From positions 1 to 37,548 of the forward strand of contig MDVS01000007.1 in NCBI GenBank assembly GCA_001940645.1: a DNA stretch of 37,548 nucleotides, read 5' to 3'. Below are positions 1 to 9,771 of the stretch, piece after piece; within the stretch, counting starts at the first letter, position 1; every line of letters starts with the position of its first letter. The position numbers and the translations under genes are program-made. Below the pieces are notes generated by a model. It was not told the DNA's origin. It did no database searches and saw only the letters and a program-made list of their open reading frames with translations. This stretch comes from Candidatus Heimdallarchaeota archaeon LC_3 (GTDB taxonomy: Archaea; Asgardarchaeota; Heimdallarchaeia; Hodarchaeales; LC-3).

Positions 1-8
1 AAATTCTT

Positions 9-1262
9 TTAAGCTAACATTCTTGGTGCAGAAACCATAGATATTCTCAAGAATTCTATTTCTTTTCCTATATCCTCTTGCAGAATAGGAGATAATTTAT
101 CCCTATCTAAATTTGTAATTGCATCTCTCTTACTTGTATAGACGGCAGAATAAATAAATTTTCTATGATTAATTGTTACATCAGTAAACCCAATATAAAC
201 AGGTTTCTTATCAAGTTCTTTTTGTTCAATTATCAAGAAAAATTCTTCACTTGGATTTATTTTATGCAGATTCCTCAGAACTATTTGCTTCAATTTTTCA
301 GTATGATCATGGGTGAAAGCACTGTACATTCCTAAATAAACCAGCGTATCGCTGTTTAAAATAGCACAAAATGGTGATTTATTTGCAATTGCTATGTTAA
401 CTAATGATTCTTCAATCCAAGTTTTAATAGGAACTAATCGAGACAGTAAATTGGTAAATGCTGATGTAATAGAAGCAGGATCAAAAATAGAAGTTAAATA
501 TATTTCTTCTGGAACCTTCCATCCAGTTTCTCTCACTATATTTTTAATATTCTCATCTAATTGAGTTTTATATGCTATAAGGTCAATATTCGGGTCAGCT
601 TTGTGTAAAAATATTTGAAATGGAAACGGTAATTCAAGGAATTTAAGTAATTCAATTAGTGATTTCATATATGCCAAAGATTCTTCAAACCGTTTTTGGT
701 TTTGTATGTCCAAAACAAAAATAAGAGTGTGACTGTCAAGAAAGTACATTTCAGGTTCTTTCAAATATTGTGTGCGGTACTGCTCTTGTCCTCCCAACTC
801 CCAAAGTCGTATAGATAAACCTGATAAATCAATCTCTTCTCTCATTAATCCCGTAGTCGGGGGTAGATTGTTAATTTCTCTATGAATCTCTAACAATGGC
901 TTTTTTCTTTTTAGTAGAGATATTATTGATGATTTTCCACTGTTATCCAATCCAGCTAAAATTAATTTCACTTCATCTGAAACTTCAATATTTTTCCCTC
1001 GTATAAGGATTCTACATGAAGCTGAAATTTTCTCTAATAGGGATAATTTTATGTCACATTGTTCAGAAATTTTATTTGTATCCATCCAATGATTCGATAA
1101 ATCTTCAAGCGTTTTAATGTTAATTGATGCTAATTTATCAATCTGATCTTTATTTAATAACTTTATACTATCTAATCCAAGTTTTCTATAATCAGTGAAT
1201 TGATTTTTTTCAATGTTTTCAAGTAAAATTTTATCTGCTAATTTTGATAACATATTACGCAT
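9..1262 (-). CDS. Large Arf/Rag-like GTPase with extra N- and C-terminal domains
   Basis: A GTP-binding protein of about 417 residues, roughly twice the size of a plain small GTPase. The G domain spans about residues 98-285: P-loop GLDNSGKS near 104-111, a switch I threonine in PPTTG near 136-139, switch II WELGGQEQ near 154-161, and HKAD near 220-223 where NKxD is usual. The GGQ switch places it with the Arf/Rag/G-alpha-like branch. The first 90 residues look like a helix-hairpin-helix or SAM-like unit (LGLDSIKLL, LASINIKTLEDL). The last 120 residues are a mixed alpha/beta domain that could be longin- or roadblock-like, but I cannot name it. ATG at 1262 is preferred over the GTG directly before it because an AAAGGT site lies upstream. 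It probably acts in membrane-linked or nutrient signalling; that is inferred from the family. The GTPase call is sure, the role is not. Confidence 0.88.
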   Translation of the reverse strand: MRNMLSKLADKILLENIEKNQFTDYRKLGLDSIKLLNKDQIDKLASINIKTLEDLSNHWMDTNKISEQCDIKLSLLEKISASCRILIRGKNIEVSDEVKLILAGLDNSGKSSIISLLKRKKPLLEIHREINNLPPTTGLMREEIDLSGLSIRLWELGGQEQYRTQYLKEPEMYFLDSHTLIFVLDIQNQKRFEESLAYMKSLIELLKFLELPFPFQIFLHKADPNIDLIAYKTQLDENIKNIVRETGWKVPEEIYLTSIFDPASITSAFTNLLSRLVPIKTWIEESLVNIAIANKSPFCAILNSDTLVYLGMYSAFTHDHTEKLKQIVLRNLHKINPSEEFFLIIEQKELDKKPVYIGFTDVTINHRKFIYSAVYTSKRDAITNLDRDKLSPILQEDIGKEIEFLRISMVSAPRMLA

Positions 1263-1397
1263 CACATTTTTACCTTTTATTAGGATAAATTCTAATAATA
1301 AGGTTTATTTGATTAATAGGTTGCAAATCATTCATTAAATTATTTTTATTTTATATTTTTTTTTATTTTCGATAACGGATTAAACATTTATAAACTT

Positions 1398-1904
1398 TTA
1401 ATCTCGGGGTTTGGTATTATTTAAGGCACAGTAGCACCCTTCAGGTTTTTTAGTCATTGATCCTGTAAATCCGTAACTGTTTGCCATTATTTTAACAAAT
1501 TTCTTACACCATATTTTACAAGGAAAATCACTAGGCATAATTGATGGTCTATTGGAATTCATTACTTTATATGGTAAACAATCAAAAACAAAGAAAGTTG
1601 TACTAATATTTGATTCATTTTCAAGCTCATAATGTGCTTGATTTACATTTGACATCATAGAAGAATAAAGTTCAACAAATTCTTCAAATTCAAGCTTAGG
1701 ATTTCTTCTTACGTGTTCTTTTCTATGATGATTAATTAAATATTCAAAGAATTTGTTTGCAAAATCATCGCCTAATCTACCTTTCAAAAAAGAATTCATT
1801 AATGCCAGATCTTTCATCCAAAATCCAAATATTTTTTCAATATTAAATGGTTGAATGTTTTGTTCTTCATTAGGATTGTTTTCAGAATTCTGTTCATCAC
1901 TCAT
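1398..1904 (-). CDS. Hypothetical protein with conserved-looking cysteines
   Basis: A 168-residue soluble protein with an acidic, Asn/Glu-rich first 20 residues, a helical middle (residues 22-95) and a C-terminal part holding five cysteines: C109, C129, C133, C157 and C159. The pattern PCKIWC, then a helix, then GCYCAL resembles the C-terminal half of V4R-like or small-molecule-binding domains, or a metal/FeS site, but the match is too weak to name. It starts at ATG and lies 130 bp upstream of the GTPase gene on the same strand, so the two could be cotranscribed. Function unknown. Confidence 0.7.
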   Translation of the reverse strand: MSDEQNSENNPNEEQNIQPFNIEKIFGFWMKDLALMNSFLKGRLGDDFANKFFEYLINHHRKEHVRRNPKLEFEEFVELYSSMMSNVNQAHYELENESNISTTFFVFDCLPYKVMNSNRPSIMPSDFPCKIWCKKFVKIMANSYGFTGSMTKKPEGCYCALNNTKPRD

Positions 1905-2280
1905 GTTTTTATATCAACATCACTAATATATATGGCTTTCACAAAAAAAAAATTCCAGTTTTTTCACTAGGATTATATGTTCATTAGTTAGTCTAATTTT
2001 GCTTCCTTTTCAATATGGGAAATAATATTTTTATTAATCTTTGAATACCATTAAAATAATCTAAAAAACGTAATACTGAATAAATATCACTTAGAAATGC
2101 TCATGCAATGCAAATACATTTAGATTTCAATTAAACTTAAAACTTTGAAAATAGCTACATTGTAATAGTATGCCACAGAAAATGATTTATATTGAATATT
2201 AAAACCGTTATATTGTAATTTATATTTTAGGAAATAAATAAATACTTACATTAGCGTCAAAAATCGGTTGAGTTCCTCCC
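1905..2280. other. Non-coding, AT-rich divergent promoter region
   Basis: A 376-bp stretch between the minus-strand gene at 1398-1904 and the plus-strand gene at 2281. No ORF with coding character was seen in either direction. It should hold both promoters; TATA-like runs occur near 2210-2235 for the plus gene, but the base composition makes them weak evidence. Confidence 0.4.
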
Positions 2281-2694
2281 ATGAGTCCAGTTGAAGAAAA
2301 AGAAAAGCTGAAGACCAGTGAAGAAATAGATTTAGAAGAACTCGTTTTAATTAACCACGAATTTACGCAAACTGAACATAAAACCATGGTTCAAGCCCTA
2401 AAATCTTTTCTTAACTCAGCACTAGTCCCAATTACGCAAAGACCGACAAAAATAGCGATTTCAGCATTGAAACGACAAAAAAATTCAGCTGAAAATTTGT
2501 TAAACGCTATTAATTCATATTCTGCAGAAATGGCAGTATCAGAAAACGAATTAGGTATTATCAAGCGTGCTTTAAGAGTTTTTATAAGTTTACCGAAACC
2601 TTTGTGGCAGGATATTAATCAAATAAGAAAAATGAAAAATTATCAAGATACTGCAGCAAGTTTGTTAGACACTTTTGATTTGGAAGAATTATAA
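2281..2694 (+). CDS. Hypothetical small helical protein
   Basis: A 137-residue protein that I do not recognise. The first 25 residues are very acidic (EEKEKLK, SEEIDLEEL). The rest is predicted helical by eye, with heptad-like leucine and isoleucine spacing and a basic patch around residues 55-70. No signal peptide, membrane segment, cysteine pair or catalytic motif is visible. It starts with ATG with no clear ribosome binding site, so it may be leaderless. It converges with the lipoate-ligase gene and stops 9 bp before that gene's stop codon, so the two 3' ends are almost shared. Confidence 0.7.
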   Translation: MSPVEEKEKLKTSEEIDLEELVLINHEFTQTEHKTMVQALKSFLNSALVPITQRPTKIAISALKRQKNSAENLLNAINSYSAEMAVSENELGIIKRALRVFISLPKPLWQDINQIRKMKNYQDTAASLLDTFDLEEL

Positions 2695-2703
2695 CCATCC
2701 TAG

Positions 2704-3513
2704 TTAATTGAAATTAATCAATTCAGTTTCTTTTTTTGAGTTAATCCAATCTTGTGAAGAATAACGTTCTTTGGCAATTAATTTCATAGTATCTTTTTCT
2801 TCAGAGGTTAAAACGGGCTTTTCGAGTTGCAATTGTTTTATATTAAATTCCTTCTCAAATCCTCGTTTCAAATGCTCAGATATTTCTTTAAAGTCAGTAG
2901 TCACACCCAATTGTTCTAGAGTAGTAACATGTGCATAAACTGATTGAATCATCTTAACTCTAGGTTTATCAGGCCGGGCTTTTAGAACCGTGTACATTAA
3001 TTCTGGATTATATTTTACCAAGACTGTTCCATGTTGTAAGAGAGTGTTACCAGAAATTGCTTGAGCGTTACCAGAAATTTTTTTGTTATTAACTAATAAA
3101 GCTGGACAATGAACCTGTCCTTGATCACTTTGAATATTCAAAGATTGAAATCCCCTTGCTAGAGCTGAAAGTACATGAAAGTAACATTCTTTTGAAGAAG
3201 ATAGATTAAGTTCAGCGAGATTTGTAATTATTGAATACGTTATTTCACCCTCGTACATATGAAAAACAGACCCTCCACCAGATATTCTTCTAATAATAGA
3301 TATATTATTTGATTGACAAGCTTCGATATCTACTTCTTCTTCTAAAATCTGATTTTTTCCAATTGATACAGATGACGGTTTCCATCGATAAAAACGAATT
3401 GTATTAGGAATATTGTTTAAGTTTTCTGATTTCACTCTAAAAATAGCTTCGTCTTTAGCCATATTTTCTACGGGATTCATTGTTTCTAACGGAAAAATTC
3501 TCCAAGAAGGCAT
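2704..3513 (-). CDS. lplA: Lipoate-protein ligase A family protein
   Basis: A cytosolic enzyme of the BPL/LplA/LipB fold that attaches lipoate (or octanoate) through an acyl-AMP to a lysine on E2 or GcvH-type proteins. The family signature RRISGGGSVFH and the lysine motif KISGNAQ followed by HGTVLV are clear; they form the lipoyl-AMP pocket and hold the catalytic lysine. The length (269 residues from ATG) fits the catalytic domain plus a short C-terminal part (after about residue 215), less than full bacterial LplA, so an extra accessory domain may be coded elsewhere as in other archaea. The ATG is chosen over a GTG at 3528 because a GTGAT ribosome-binding match lies about 10 nt upstream. No lipoylated protein is coded in the window. 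An octanoyltransferase role cannot be excluded. Confidence 0.9.
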   Translation of the reverse strand: MPSWRIFPLETMNPVENMAKDEAIFRVKSENLNNIPNTIRFYRWKPSSVSIGKNQILEEEVDIEACQSNNISIIRRISGGGSVFHMYEGEITYSIITNLAELNLSSSKECYFHVLSALARGFQSLNIQSDQGQVHCPALLVNNKKISGNAQAISGNTLLQHGTVLVKYNPELMYTVLKARPDKPRVKMIQSVYAHVTTLEQLGVTTDFKEISEHLKRGFEKEFNIKQLQLEKPVLTSEEKDTMKLIAKERYSSQDWINSKKETELINFN

Positions 3514-3964
3514 AACTATCTTTATCACTAAAATTTTATTAAATTATTAATTTCATTTGAATTTTTAAGATGGAATTTAATAAATTTAGCGTAAGCATAA
3601 ATAGGTGAATTATTCATTATTAACAAATGAAAATATTTTTTTCCAATTTCTGAGTCTCTGCAACCAAATTTGACTAAAATTTTCTCAAGGAGTTATTTTG
3701 TTTAGAAAAATAAATCTAGAGATGTAATTAATCGGAGGGTGAAAAATGACTTATAAAATCTTTGATTAACAAGAATATCACAGTAATGCAATTAGAGGAC
3801 GAGATTGATGACCTTAAACCATTCAATATTGATCTTCTCGATAGATTTTAGCTTTTAATTAAGTAAGACATGCTGAAGTCATAATATATAATCATTCTGC
3901 AGAAAAAAGATAAGAAAAATATCTTTAAATTAATTTAAAAATGATTATTGTTGAAGATAGTATT
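3514..3964. other. Intergenic region with traces of short translated frames
   Basis: About 450 bp between lplA and the 3' end of the nuo operon. A strong GGAGG at 3734-3738 precedes ATG at 3746, but the frame closes after seven codons. A second frame, TTG 3762 to TAG 3851, would give a 29-residue acidic peptide. An AAGGAG site near 3690 precedes another very short TTG frame. This may be a decayed gene or leader peptides; nothing is firm. Confidence 0.25.
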
Positions 3965-5590
3965 TTACAGCCCAAAAAGATTTTTTATTGGTTCCCAGGC
4001 ACTTTTTTGCACTTCATTTAAGAATTCAATTAATGAAGTATCAAACACTGGAATAGTTATGCCTGCAAATAAGCCGAAAAGAGCTACCACTAATGTCGTA
4101 ATAATTAACGGGAAGGCATAAGCTAAAGATACTCTAGGGGCACTAACAAACATTTCATCGGTTAAATGATCTGGAGATTTATCCATCAACATGAATTTAA
4201 TTATTCGAACGTAGTAATATACTGATATTGCTGAAGTAATTACCATTATTAAAGCTGCCCAATAAAGAATTGGATTAATTGATGCATTTTGTAAAGCTCC
4301 AAGGAATATCCAAAGTTTAGAAGCAAAACCAATAAGAGGGGGGATACCAGCAAGACTTAACAGAGTAAGTGTTAATGCCATTGCAGTTAAAGGCATTCTA
4401 TTATATAATCCTTTATAATCCTCAATATCATCAGTTCCTGTTCTACTAGTGACAATCATGACACAAACAAAAGCACCAATAATCATGAAAGTGTGAGCGA
4501 AAACATGGTAGAGACCAGCTTGGAAGGATAGTGTACCAGCTGATGCAATTGTTAACATAATGTATCCAGCTTGTCCAATAGATGAATATGCAAGCAATCT
4601 TTTCATTTTCATTTGAACTAAAGCTCCAACATTACCAACTATCATAGTGAAAATTGCAACAAATGCAAGGATTAATAATACTGCTTCCCAAATCTCATCA
4701 TTAGCCCATGGAAAAACCAAAAGAGGGACAAGAAGAATCCTGAATCCTGCAGCAAAGCCTACTTTTTTACTGGCAGCAGCAAGCATTGTAGTAATTGGAG
4801 TTAAAGCTGATTCGTATGCATCTGGAAGCCACCAATGAAAAGGAACTGTGCCCATTTTGAATCCTAACCCAGCCACGACCATACCAATACCTACTAAGAC
4901 AAATCCCAGGAAAGTATCATCAGATACGCTTGTAACTGCATCCATAATTACATAATAATTTGTTGGTGATCCATTAAGCCCTACTGGATTTACTAGACCA
5001 AATAATAACGAAGCTCCAAACAACATTAAAGCTGAAGAAACTGCTCCGACAATAAAGAATTTTATTGCTCCTTCAGTGCTCTCACGTTCTCCTTTTCTAA
5101 AGGCTACTAAAATGTATGATGGAATTGATACTAATTCCCATGCTACCACTAATGCAATAACATCAATTGAAGAGCCAACAAAGACCATTCCTAAGGTGGC
5201 CAATAACATTAAAGTTGTGAAAATAAACATGTTATCCTCTTTTTTCATAAATTCTAATGAAGCAATAAGAACTAATAAGTTAGTTATCAGAAAAATGAGT
5301 CCTAGAAAAGCAGTAAAATAATCAATTACAAGTAGAGAATTGATATAATTTAATGTACCAGACTCACTAAATCCAAAGAAGAAGCTAGTCGAATCTTGAC
5401 CAGGACCGGTTAAATACCAAAGCATTGGACCAGTTGCAAGAGCTAAAGTGGCAATACCAATTAAAGTATGAAATTTATGTATGTTGATATATTCTAGTAG
5501 TAAAATAAGTGATACTCCAGCTAGAATGATTAAAACCCAACTGAAAGCGAAGATATCTTCAGAAATTATTCCTAAGACTATTTCTTGCAT
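3965..5590 (-). CDS. nuoN: Complex I-like membrane subunit N (antiporter-like)
   Basis: An integral membrane proton-channel subunit of NADH dehydrogenase/Fpo-like complex I, 541 residues with about 14 membrane helices. Key residues of the Mrp-antiporter family are present: the TM5 glutamate in WELVSIPSY (E152), the TM7 lysine in GFKMGTVPFHWWLPDAYE (K245, with H252) and the TM8 lysines near 275. It is the last gene of the operon, 14 bp after nuoM, with a GGTGG site before its ATG. NuoN sits next to the J/K/H part of the membrane arm. NuoN rather than NuoM is chosen from the order L-M-N and the PFHWWLPDAYESA variant typical of N. Confidence 0.95.
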   Translation of the reverse strand: MQEIVLGIISEDIFAFSWVLIILAGVSLILLLEYINIHKFHTLIGIATLALATGPMLWYLTGPGQDSTSFFFGFSESGTLNYINSLLVIDYFTAFLGLIFLITNLLVLIASLEFMKKEDNMFIFTTLMLLATLGMVFVGSSIDVIALVVAWELVSIPSYILVAFRKGERESTEGAIKFFIVGAVSSALMLFGASLLFGLVNPVGLNGSPTNYYVIMDAVTSVSDDTFLGFVLVGIGMVVAGLGFKMGTVPFHWWLPDAYESALTPITTMLAAASKKVGFAAGFRILLVPLLVFPWANDEIWEAVLLILAFVAIFTMIVGNVGALVQMKMKRLLAYSSIGQAGYIMLTIASAGTLSFQAGLYHVFAHTFMIIGAFVCVMIVTSRTGTDDIEDYKGLYNRMPLTAMALTLTLLSLAGIPPLIGFASKLWIFLGALQNASINPILYWAALIMVITSAISVYYYVRIIKFMLMDKSPDHLTDEMFVSAPRVSLAYAFPLIITTLVVALFGLFAGITIPVFDTSLIEFLNEVQKSAWEPIKNLFGL

Positions 5591-5604
5591 GATGCCACCA
5601 TACT

Positions 5605-7167
5605 CTAAAATAATGATGCGAAACTTTCAAATGTTGCTTGCATTGGTGTAATAACAAGTTGTGGGAATATACCTAATACCAATATTGGAATTAACATTAA
5701 AACAGGGGCAACAAACTCCCATTTTTGAATTCCATGCGCGTTAACAACACTAGTAGTCGCTTCACCCCATACAACTCTCTGAAGCATCCAAAGATAAAAT
5801 CCAACAGTAACAACAACCCCAAAGACTGCTATAAAAGCAAGTAATGGAAATCCTATACCAGCAATAGTGAAATAGTCAGTCCAAGCAAATGCTCCTAAGA
5901 AAACATATAATTCACTTATAAAACCAAATAATGATGGTAACCCTAGAGAAGCAAACGAAGCGAAAACTAACAAAGCCGCATATCCTGGGAATTTTTGAGT
6001 AATTCCTCGTAAGCTTTCAATCTCTCTTGTACCTACAGAATGTTGAACCACTCCACTTAAATTAAACAGTAATGGTGAAATAATACCATGAGATAGCATC
6101 ATAATCTGTGCACCGATTAATCCTTCCGGTCTACCTGTAGCAGCTGTTGCAGCAGCTCCAAATAATACCATTCCCATGTGAGCGATGGACGAATAGGCTA
6201 CCAAACGTTTTAAATCTGTCTGCTTTAACGCTACAAATCCACCCCAGAATAAAGAAATTATTCCGATTACCGCTATAATTACTGCGAAATCCTTGAAAAC
6301 ATCAGGAAAAAAGCCTAGATTAAACCGAATCAATCCATATCCTCCCATTTTTAAAAGTAATCCTGCTAAAATCATTGAAATAGGACTTGGAGCCTCTACA
6401 TGGGCAAGTGGTAACCATGAATGAAATGGCACGATGGGTACCTTCACTATAAACCCTAAGAATAATGCTATGAATAAAAGAACTGTAATTCCTGAAGATC
6501 CCAGATTTTGGATTATACTAGCAGAGTCAACAATACTGAATGTATTTGTTTGCAAATAAATTCCTAATAATCCTAAAAGAAGAATTAATGATGCTACATG
6601 TGTATAGATGAAAAAGTAAATCGAGGCATATTCTCTTCTTTTACCACCCCATATACCTATAAGGAAAAACATTGGTACGAGAACTATTTCCCAGCAAATA
6701 AAGAAGAAAAACATATCAAGAGTTACGAAAGTTCCTATAAGTCCGGTTTCTAGTAATAATACTAGGGCAAAATAACTTCCAACCCGATCTTCCCTATCCC
6801 ATGAAGCAATTACTGCAACTAATGTAATAAAGGTTGATAATATTACAAGTGGTAAACTTAGACCATCTACCCCAACTCGATAGGAAATATTTAATTGGGT
6901 AATCCACTCAATTTCTTGGTATAAACTATAAGTCATACCCCCGCCTGTAAGGACTCTAGTTGTTTCTTCAAATTGCAAAAATGCTATCAATGATAAAATA
7001 AACAAGAAAAGCGTAGTTAATAACGTAAACCACTTTGCTAGTTTATTGGAAGCAATTTTTGCGATTAAAAATGTTATTATTGCCCCAAGAGTGGGTAAAA
7101 GAAAAATTAGTGTTACTATCCATTCTTCTGGTACCAGAAAAATTATTGATGAAAATACGTCTTGCAT
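5605..7167 (-). CDS. nuoM: Complex I-like membrane subunit M (antiporter-like)
   Basis: A 520-residue polytopic membrane protein, one of three antiporter-like pumps of the complex I membrane arm. WEIVLVPMFFLIG carries the TM5 glutamate (E160), and FIVKVPIVPFHSWLPLAHVEAPSP carries the TM7 lysine (K242), H249 and E258; LLKMGGYGLIR gives the TM8 lysine (K273). This last set is diagnostic for NuoM/ND4. A GAGGT site precedes the ATG, and the gene sits 15 bp after nuoL and 14 bp before nuoN, so it belongs to one transcript. Nothing looks degraded. Confidence 0.96.
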   Translation of the reverse strand: MQDVFSSIIFLVPEEWIVTLIFLLPTLGAIITFLIAKIASNKLAKWFTLLTTLFLFILSLIAFLQFEETTRVLTGGGMTYSLYQEIEWITQLNISYRVGVDGLSLPLVILSTFITLVAVIASWDREDRVGSYFALVLLLETGLIGTFVTLDMFFFFICWEIVLVPMFFLIGIWGGKRREYASIYFFIYTHVASLILLLGLLGIYLQTNTFSIVDSASIIQNLGSSGITVLLFIALFLGFIVKVPIVPFHSWLPLAHVEAPSPISMILAGLLLKMGGYGLIRFNLGFFPDVFKDFAVIIAVIGIISLFWGGFVALKQTDLKRLVAYSSIAHMGMVLFGAAATAATGRPEGLIGAQIMMLSHGIISPLLFNLSGVVQHSVGTREIESLRGITQKFPGYAALLVFASFASLGLPSLFGFISELYVFLGAFAWTDYFTIAGIGFPLLAFIAVFGVVVTVGFYLWMLQRVVWGEATTSVVNAHGIQKWEFVAPVLMLIPILVLGIFPQLVITPMQATFESFASLF

Positions 7168-7182
7168 GTTTTTCTACCTCGA

Positions 7183-9426
7183 TTATGATATTAACATAAA
7201 TAATAAAACTACCATAAAAATAATTATTAATCCAGACGATAAAGAACTAACATAGCTTTGTAATACTCCTGATTGCCATGTTCTAAATTTTCCAGCTAAT
7301 CGGAAAACGCTATTTGAGAGAAATCTTACTGTTCCATCAATAAGAGTATCATCCGCTGTTACAGCCAAATCACATAAATTTACAGTCTTTTTACCGATAC
7401 CATCGATTATTGCATCTGTAGTATTATCTAAGACTAAAAATCCAGTAGCTACACCATCTTTGAAGAATGTTGCAAATCCTAAAAACAAATCGTCCATATA
7501 ATATTTTTGAACTAAAAGATTATCAATACTCTTGGCAAAACCTGATGAAACGAAAGACGCTTTAAACCCGGTTAGTCTCTTACCAGGTGAATACATTTGC
7601 CAAGCAAGGATAATACCTATAATTGCAAATCCTAAAGCGAAGATCCATAAAAATCCTAACCAGGATCCTAGATCAATTTCAGTTGCATGTCCTTGAGGTA
7701 GTAACCAATAATGTAATAATTCACCTAAAACGTGTTCGTTAAACAAATTGAAATTGCCTACTAAAGTAATAGCTTCTCCTACTCCAAAACTTAATATCCC
7801 TAGAGTAACTAGTACATTAGCGACAAAACCATCAAGAGAAAGAATACCGGTAATTATGACTAATCCAGCTAGAATCATTAATGGAATAGTCATTAAGTTA
7901 GGTGATTCATGCGGTAATCCATGTTCATGATCAACATTGTGATCTTCTTCGCGTTCACCACTGAATACCCTAAAATATAATCTAAAGAAATAAAATCCAG
8001 TGAGTAAAGCTGTGATCAGTGCTGAAAATCCCATTAATGTATAAATTATATTTCCAGAATCCATTCCTTTTTGAAAAGCTACACCGATAATAGAATCTTT
8101 TGAAAAGAATCCATTAAACGGTATTATACCAGTTAAACCCAATCCACCAATTAGGAAAGTAATGTGGGTCTTGGGTAAATATTTTCGTAATCCACCCATA
8201 TCTTTCATATCGTTAGAACTGACTGAGTGAATAATAGAACCAGCTCCAAGGAAGAGTAACGCCTTAAATATTGAGTGACTGATTAGATGAAACATACCCG
8301 CTGTTAAGGAATAAGAACCTAATCCTATGAACATATATCCTAACTGTGATATCGTTGAATATGCTAAAACACGTTTTATATCGGTAGCTACAAAAGCTAA
8401 TGTTGCAGCGAATATAGCAGTGAATGCACCAACAACTCCTACAAATAATAGTGCATCTGTTCCTTCAAAAATATAAAATGTTCTTGCAACAAGGAATACT
8501 CCTGCTTTAACCATTGTAGCACTATGGATAAGTGCAGAAACTGTTGTCGGACCTTCCATAGCATCAGGAAGCCAAATTTGTAATGGGAATTGTGCTGATT
8601 TTCCTATAGCTCCTCCAAAGATCAACAACGCAATCAGAATCTGAATTGATTCGTTCATTTGATAGTTTTCACTACTCATTTGAGCTTGAGTTGCTAAAAA
8701 ATTTAACGGTGCATCGACACCCGCTGTGAACATTTGCCAGAAAAAGAGCATAAATCCAGCCATTAATAGAATATCACCGACTTTAGTGATCATAAATGCT
8801 TTCTTTGCAGCAGAAGCTGGTTTATTGATTTTTTCACCTTTTTCATTTGTTTCTTCCTTTTTAGTAAAGAAACCAATCAATAGGTATGAACAAACACCCA
8901 TTAATTCCCAGCCAATAAAGAATAATAGGAAATTTGAAGACAATGCTAAGAGAAGCATGGATCCGACAAATAAGCTAATTTCTGCATTATACCTTCCTGA
9001 TTTGGTGCCTTCTTCACCCTTCATATAGGCAATTCCATAGATCTGGATTAAGAGTGTTAATGTTGATACAAGTGAAATCATGATTACTGATAGGGCATCA
9101 ACAAGAAAAGCAGCCTTTATTTCCCAGCCAGTTCCTTCTAACCAATTAAACATAACGACTTCTTTCACAGGGAATCCAGCATTTTTGTCCCCTAGATATT
9201 CTGTGAACCAAACCACTAATACTAACATGGATATTAGCCAAGCACCTAAATTAGCTAAAACTCCAATCCAAACATTTAATTTGTAATTTTTCTTAAACAT
9301 ACCTGCAAATATAATTAGAAACATTGCAAGGAATGGTAAAATCGGAATAAATGGTACTAATAAATCGATAAGATCTCCTGAAAGCCATTCTACTGAGGAA
9401 CTGGCCCCTTCTGCTGTAATTGCCAC
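7183..9426 (-). CDS. nuoL: Complex I-like membrane subunit L (antiporter-like, long C-terminal arm)
   Basis: The distal pump of the membrane arm, 747 residues. WELMGVCSYLLIGF holds the TM5 glutamate (E174), GKSAQFPLQIWLPDAMEGPT holds the TM7 lysine (K276), and ALIHSATMVKAG holds H301 and K307, the usual NuoL/ND5 set. The C-terminal third has a last core helix, an amphipathic stretch with repeated charged residues (about 620-710) and a final anchoring helix (726-746), as expected for the lateral helix HL that ties L to M and N. It starts at ATG with a GGTGAT site about 5 nt upstream, 9 bp after nuoK. It is longer than E. coli NuoL (about 610) but similar to many bacterial and archaeal forms. 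Confidence 0.96.
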   Translation of the reverse strand: MAITAEGASSSVEWLSGDLIDLLVPFIPILPFLAMFLIIFAGMFKKNYKLNVWIGVLANLGAWLISMLVLVVWFTEYLGDKNAGFPVKEVVMFNWLEGTGWEIKAAFLVDALSVIMISLVSTLTLLIQIYGIAYMKGEEGTKSGRYNAEISLFVGSMLLLALSSNFLLFFIGWELMGVCSYLLIGFFTKKEETNEKGEKINKPASAAKKAFMITKVGDILLMAGFMLFFWQMFTAGVDAPLNFLATQAQMSSENYQMNESIQILIALLIFGGAIGKSAQFPLQIWLPDAMEGPTTVSALIHSATMVKAGVFLVARTFYIFEGTDALLFVGVVGAFTAIFAATLAFVATDIKRVLAYSTISQLGYMFIGLGSYSLTAGMFHLISHSIFKALLFLGAGSIIHSVSSNDMKDMGGLRKYLPKTHITFLIGGLGLTGIIPFNGFFSKDSIIGVAFQKGMDSGNIIYTLMGFSALITALLTGFYFFRLYFRVFSGEREEDHNVDHEHGLPHESPNLMTIPLMILAGLVIITGILSLDGFVANVLVTLGILSFGVGEAITLVGNFNLFNEHVLGELLHYWLLPQGHATEIDLGSWLGFLWIFALGFAIIGIILAWQMYSPGKRLTGFKASFVSSGFAKSIDNLLVQKYYMDDLFLGFATFFKDGVATGFLVLDNTTDAIIDGIGKKTVNLCDLAVTADDTLIDGTVRFLSNSVFRLAGKFRTWQSGVLQSYVSSLSSGLIIIFMVVLLFMLIS

Positions 9427-9435
9427 TTATATCAC

Positions 9436-9768
9436 CTATCCTTTTAATAAATCCATTTCCGAAACATCTATTTTTTGCCAGTTTCTGTATAATACCAGTA
9501 ATAGTGATAATCCCACAGCAGCTTCTGCTGCAGCAATTGCTATCATAAGAAAGGCAATAACTTCCCCTGCTAATGTTGGTGTTGTTAGGGGAATTGTTTG
9601 AGTTACAGGACCATAGACAGCAAACACTACAAAATTAATGATTCCAGCATTTAGCATTAATTCTACGCCCATAATCACTCGAACAGCATTTCGTTTTGTC
9701 ATTACACCATAAAGTCCGATGCAAAATAATGCAGTTGTAAATGTCAAAAAAGCAGCTATTGGAATCAT
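9436..9768 (-). CDS. nuoK: Complex I-like membrane subunit K
   Basis: A small three-helix membrane subunit of 110 residues, equal to ND4L, at the junction of the quinone-site part and the pumping part. The two buried glutamates of the central charge axis are present: E36 in MGVELMLNAGIINF and E82 in AIAAAEAAVGLSLL. The ribosome binding site AAGGAGG lies inside the last codons of nuoJ, and only three bases separate the nuoJ stop from this ATG, so translation is probably coupled. Confidence 0.95.
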   Translation of the reverse strand: MIPIAAFLTFTTALFCIGLYGVMTKRNAVRVIMGVELMLNAGIINFVVFAVYGPVTQTIPLTTPTLAGEVIAFLMIAIAAAEAAVGLSLLLVLYRNWQKIDVSEMDLLKG

Positions 9769-9771
9769 TGC

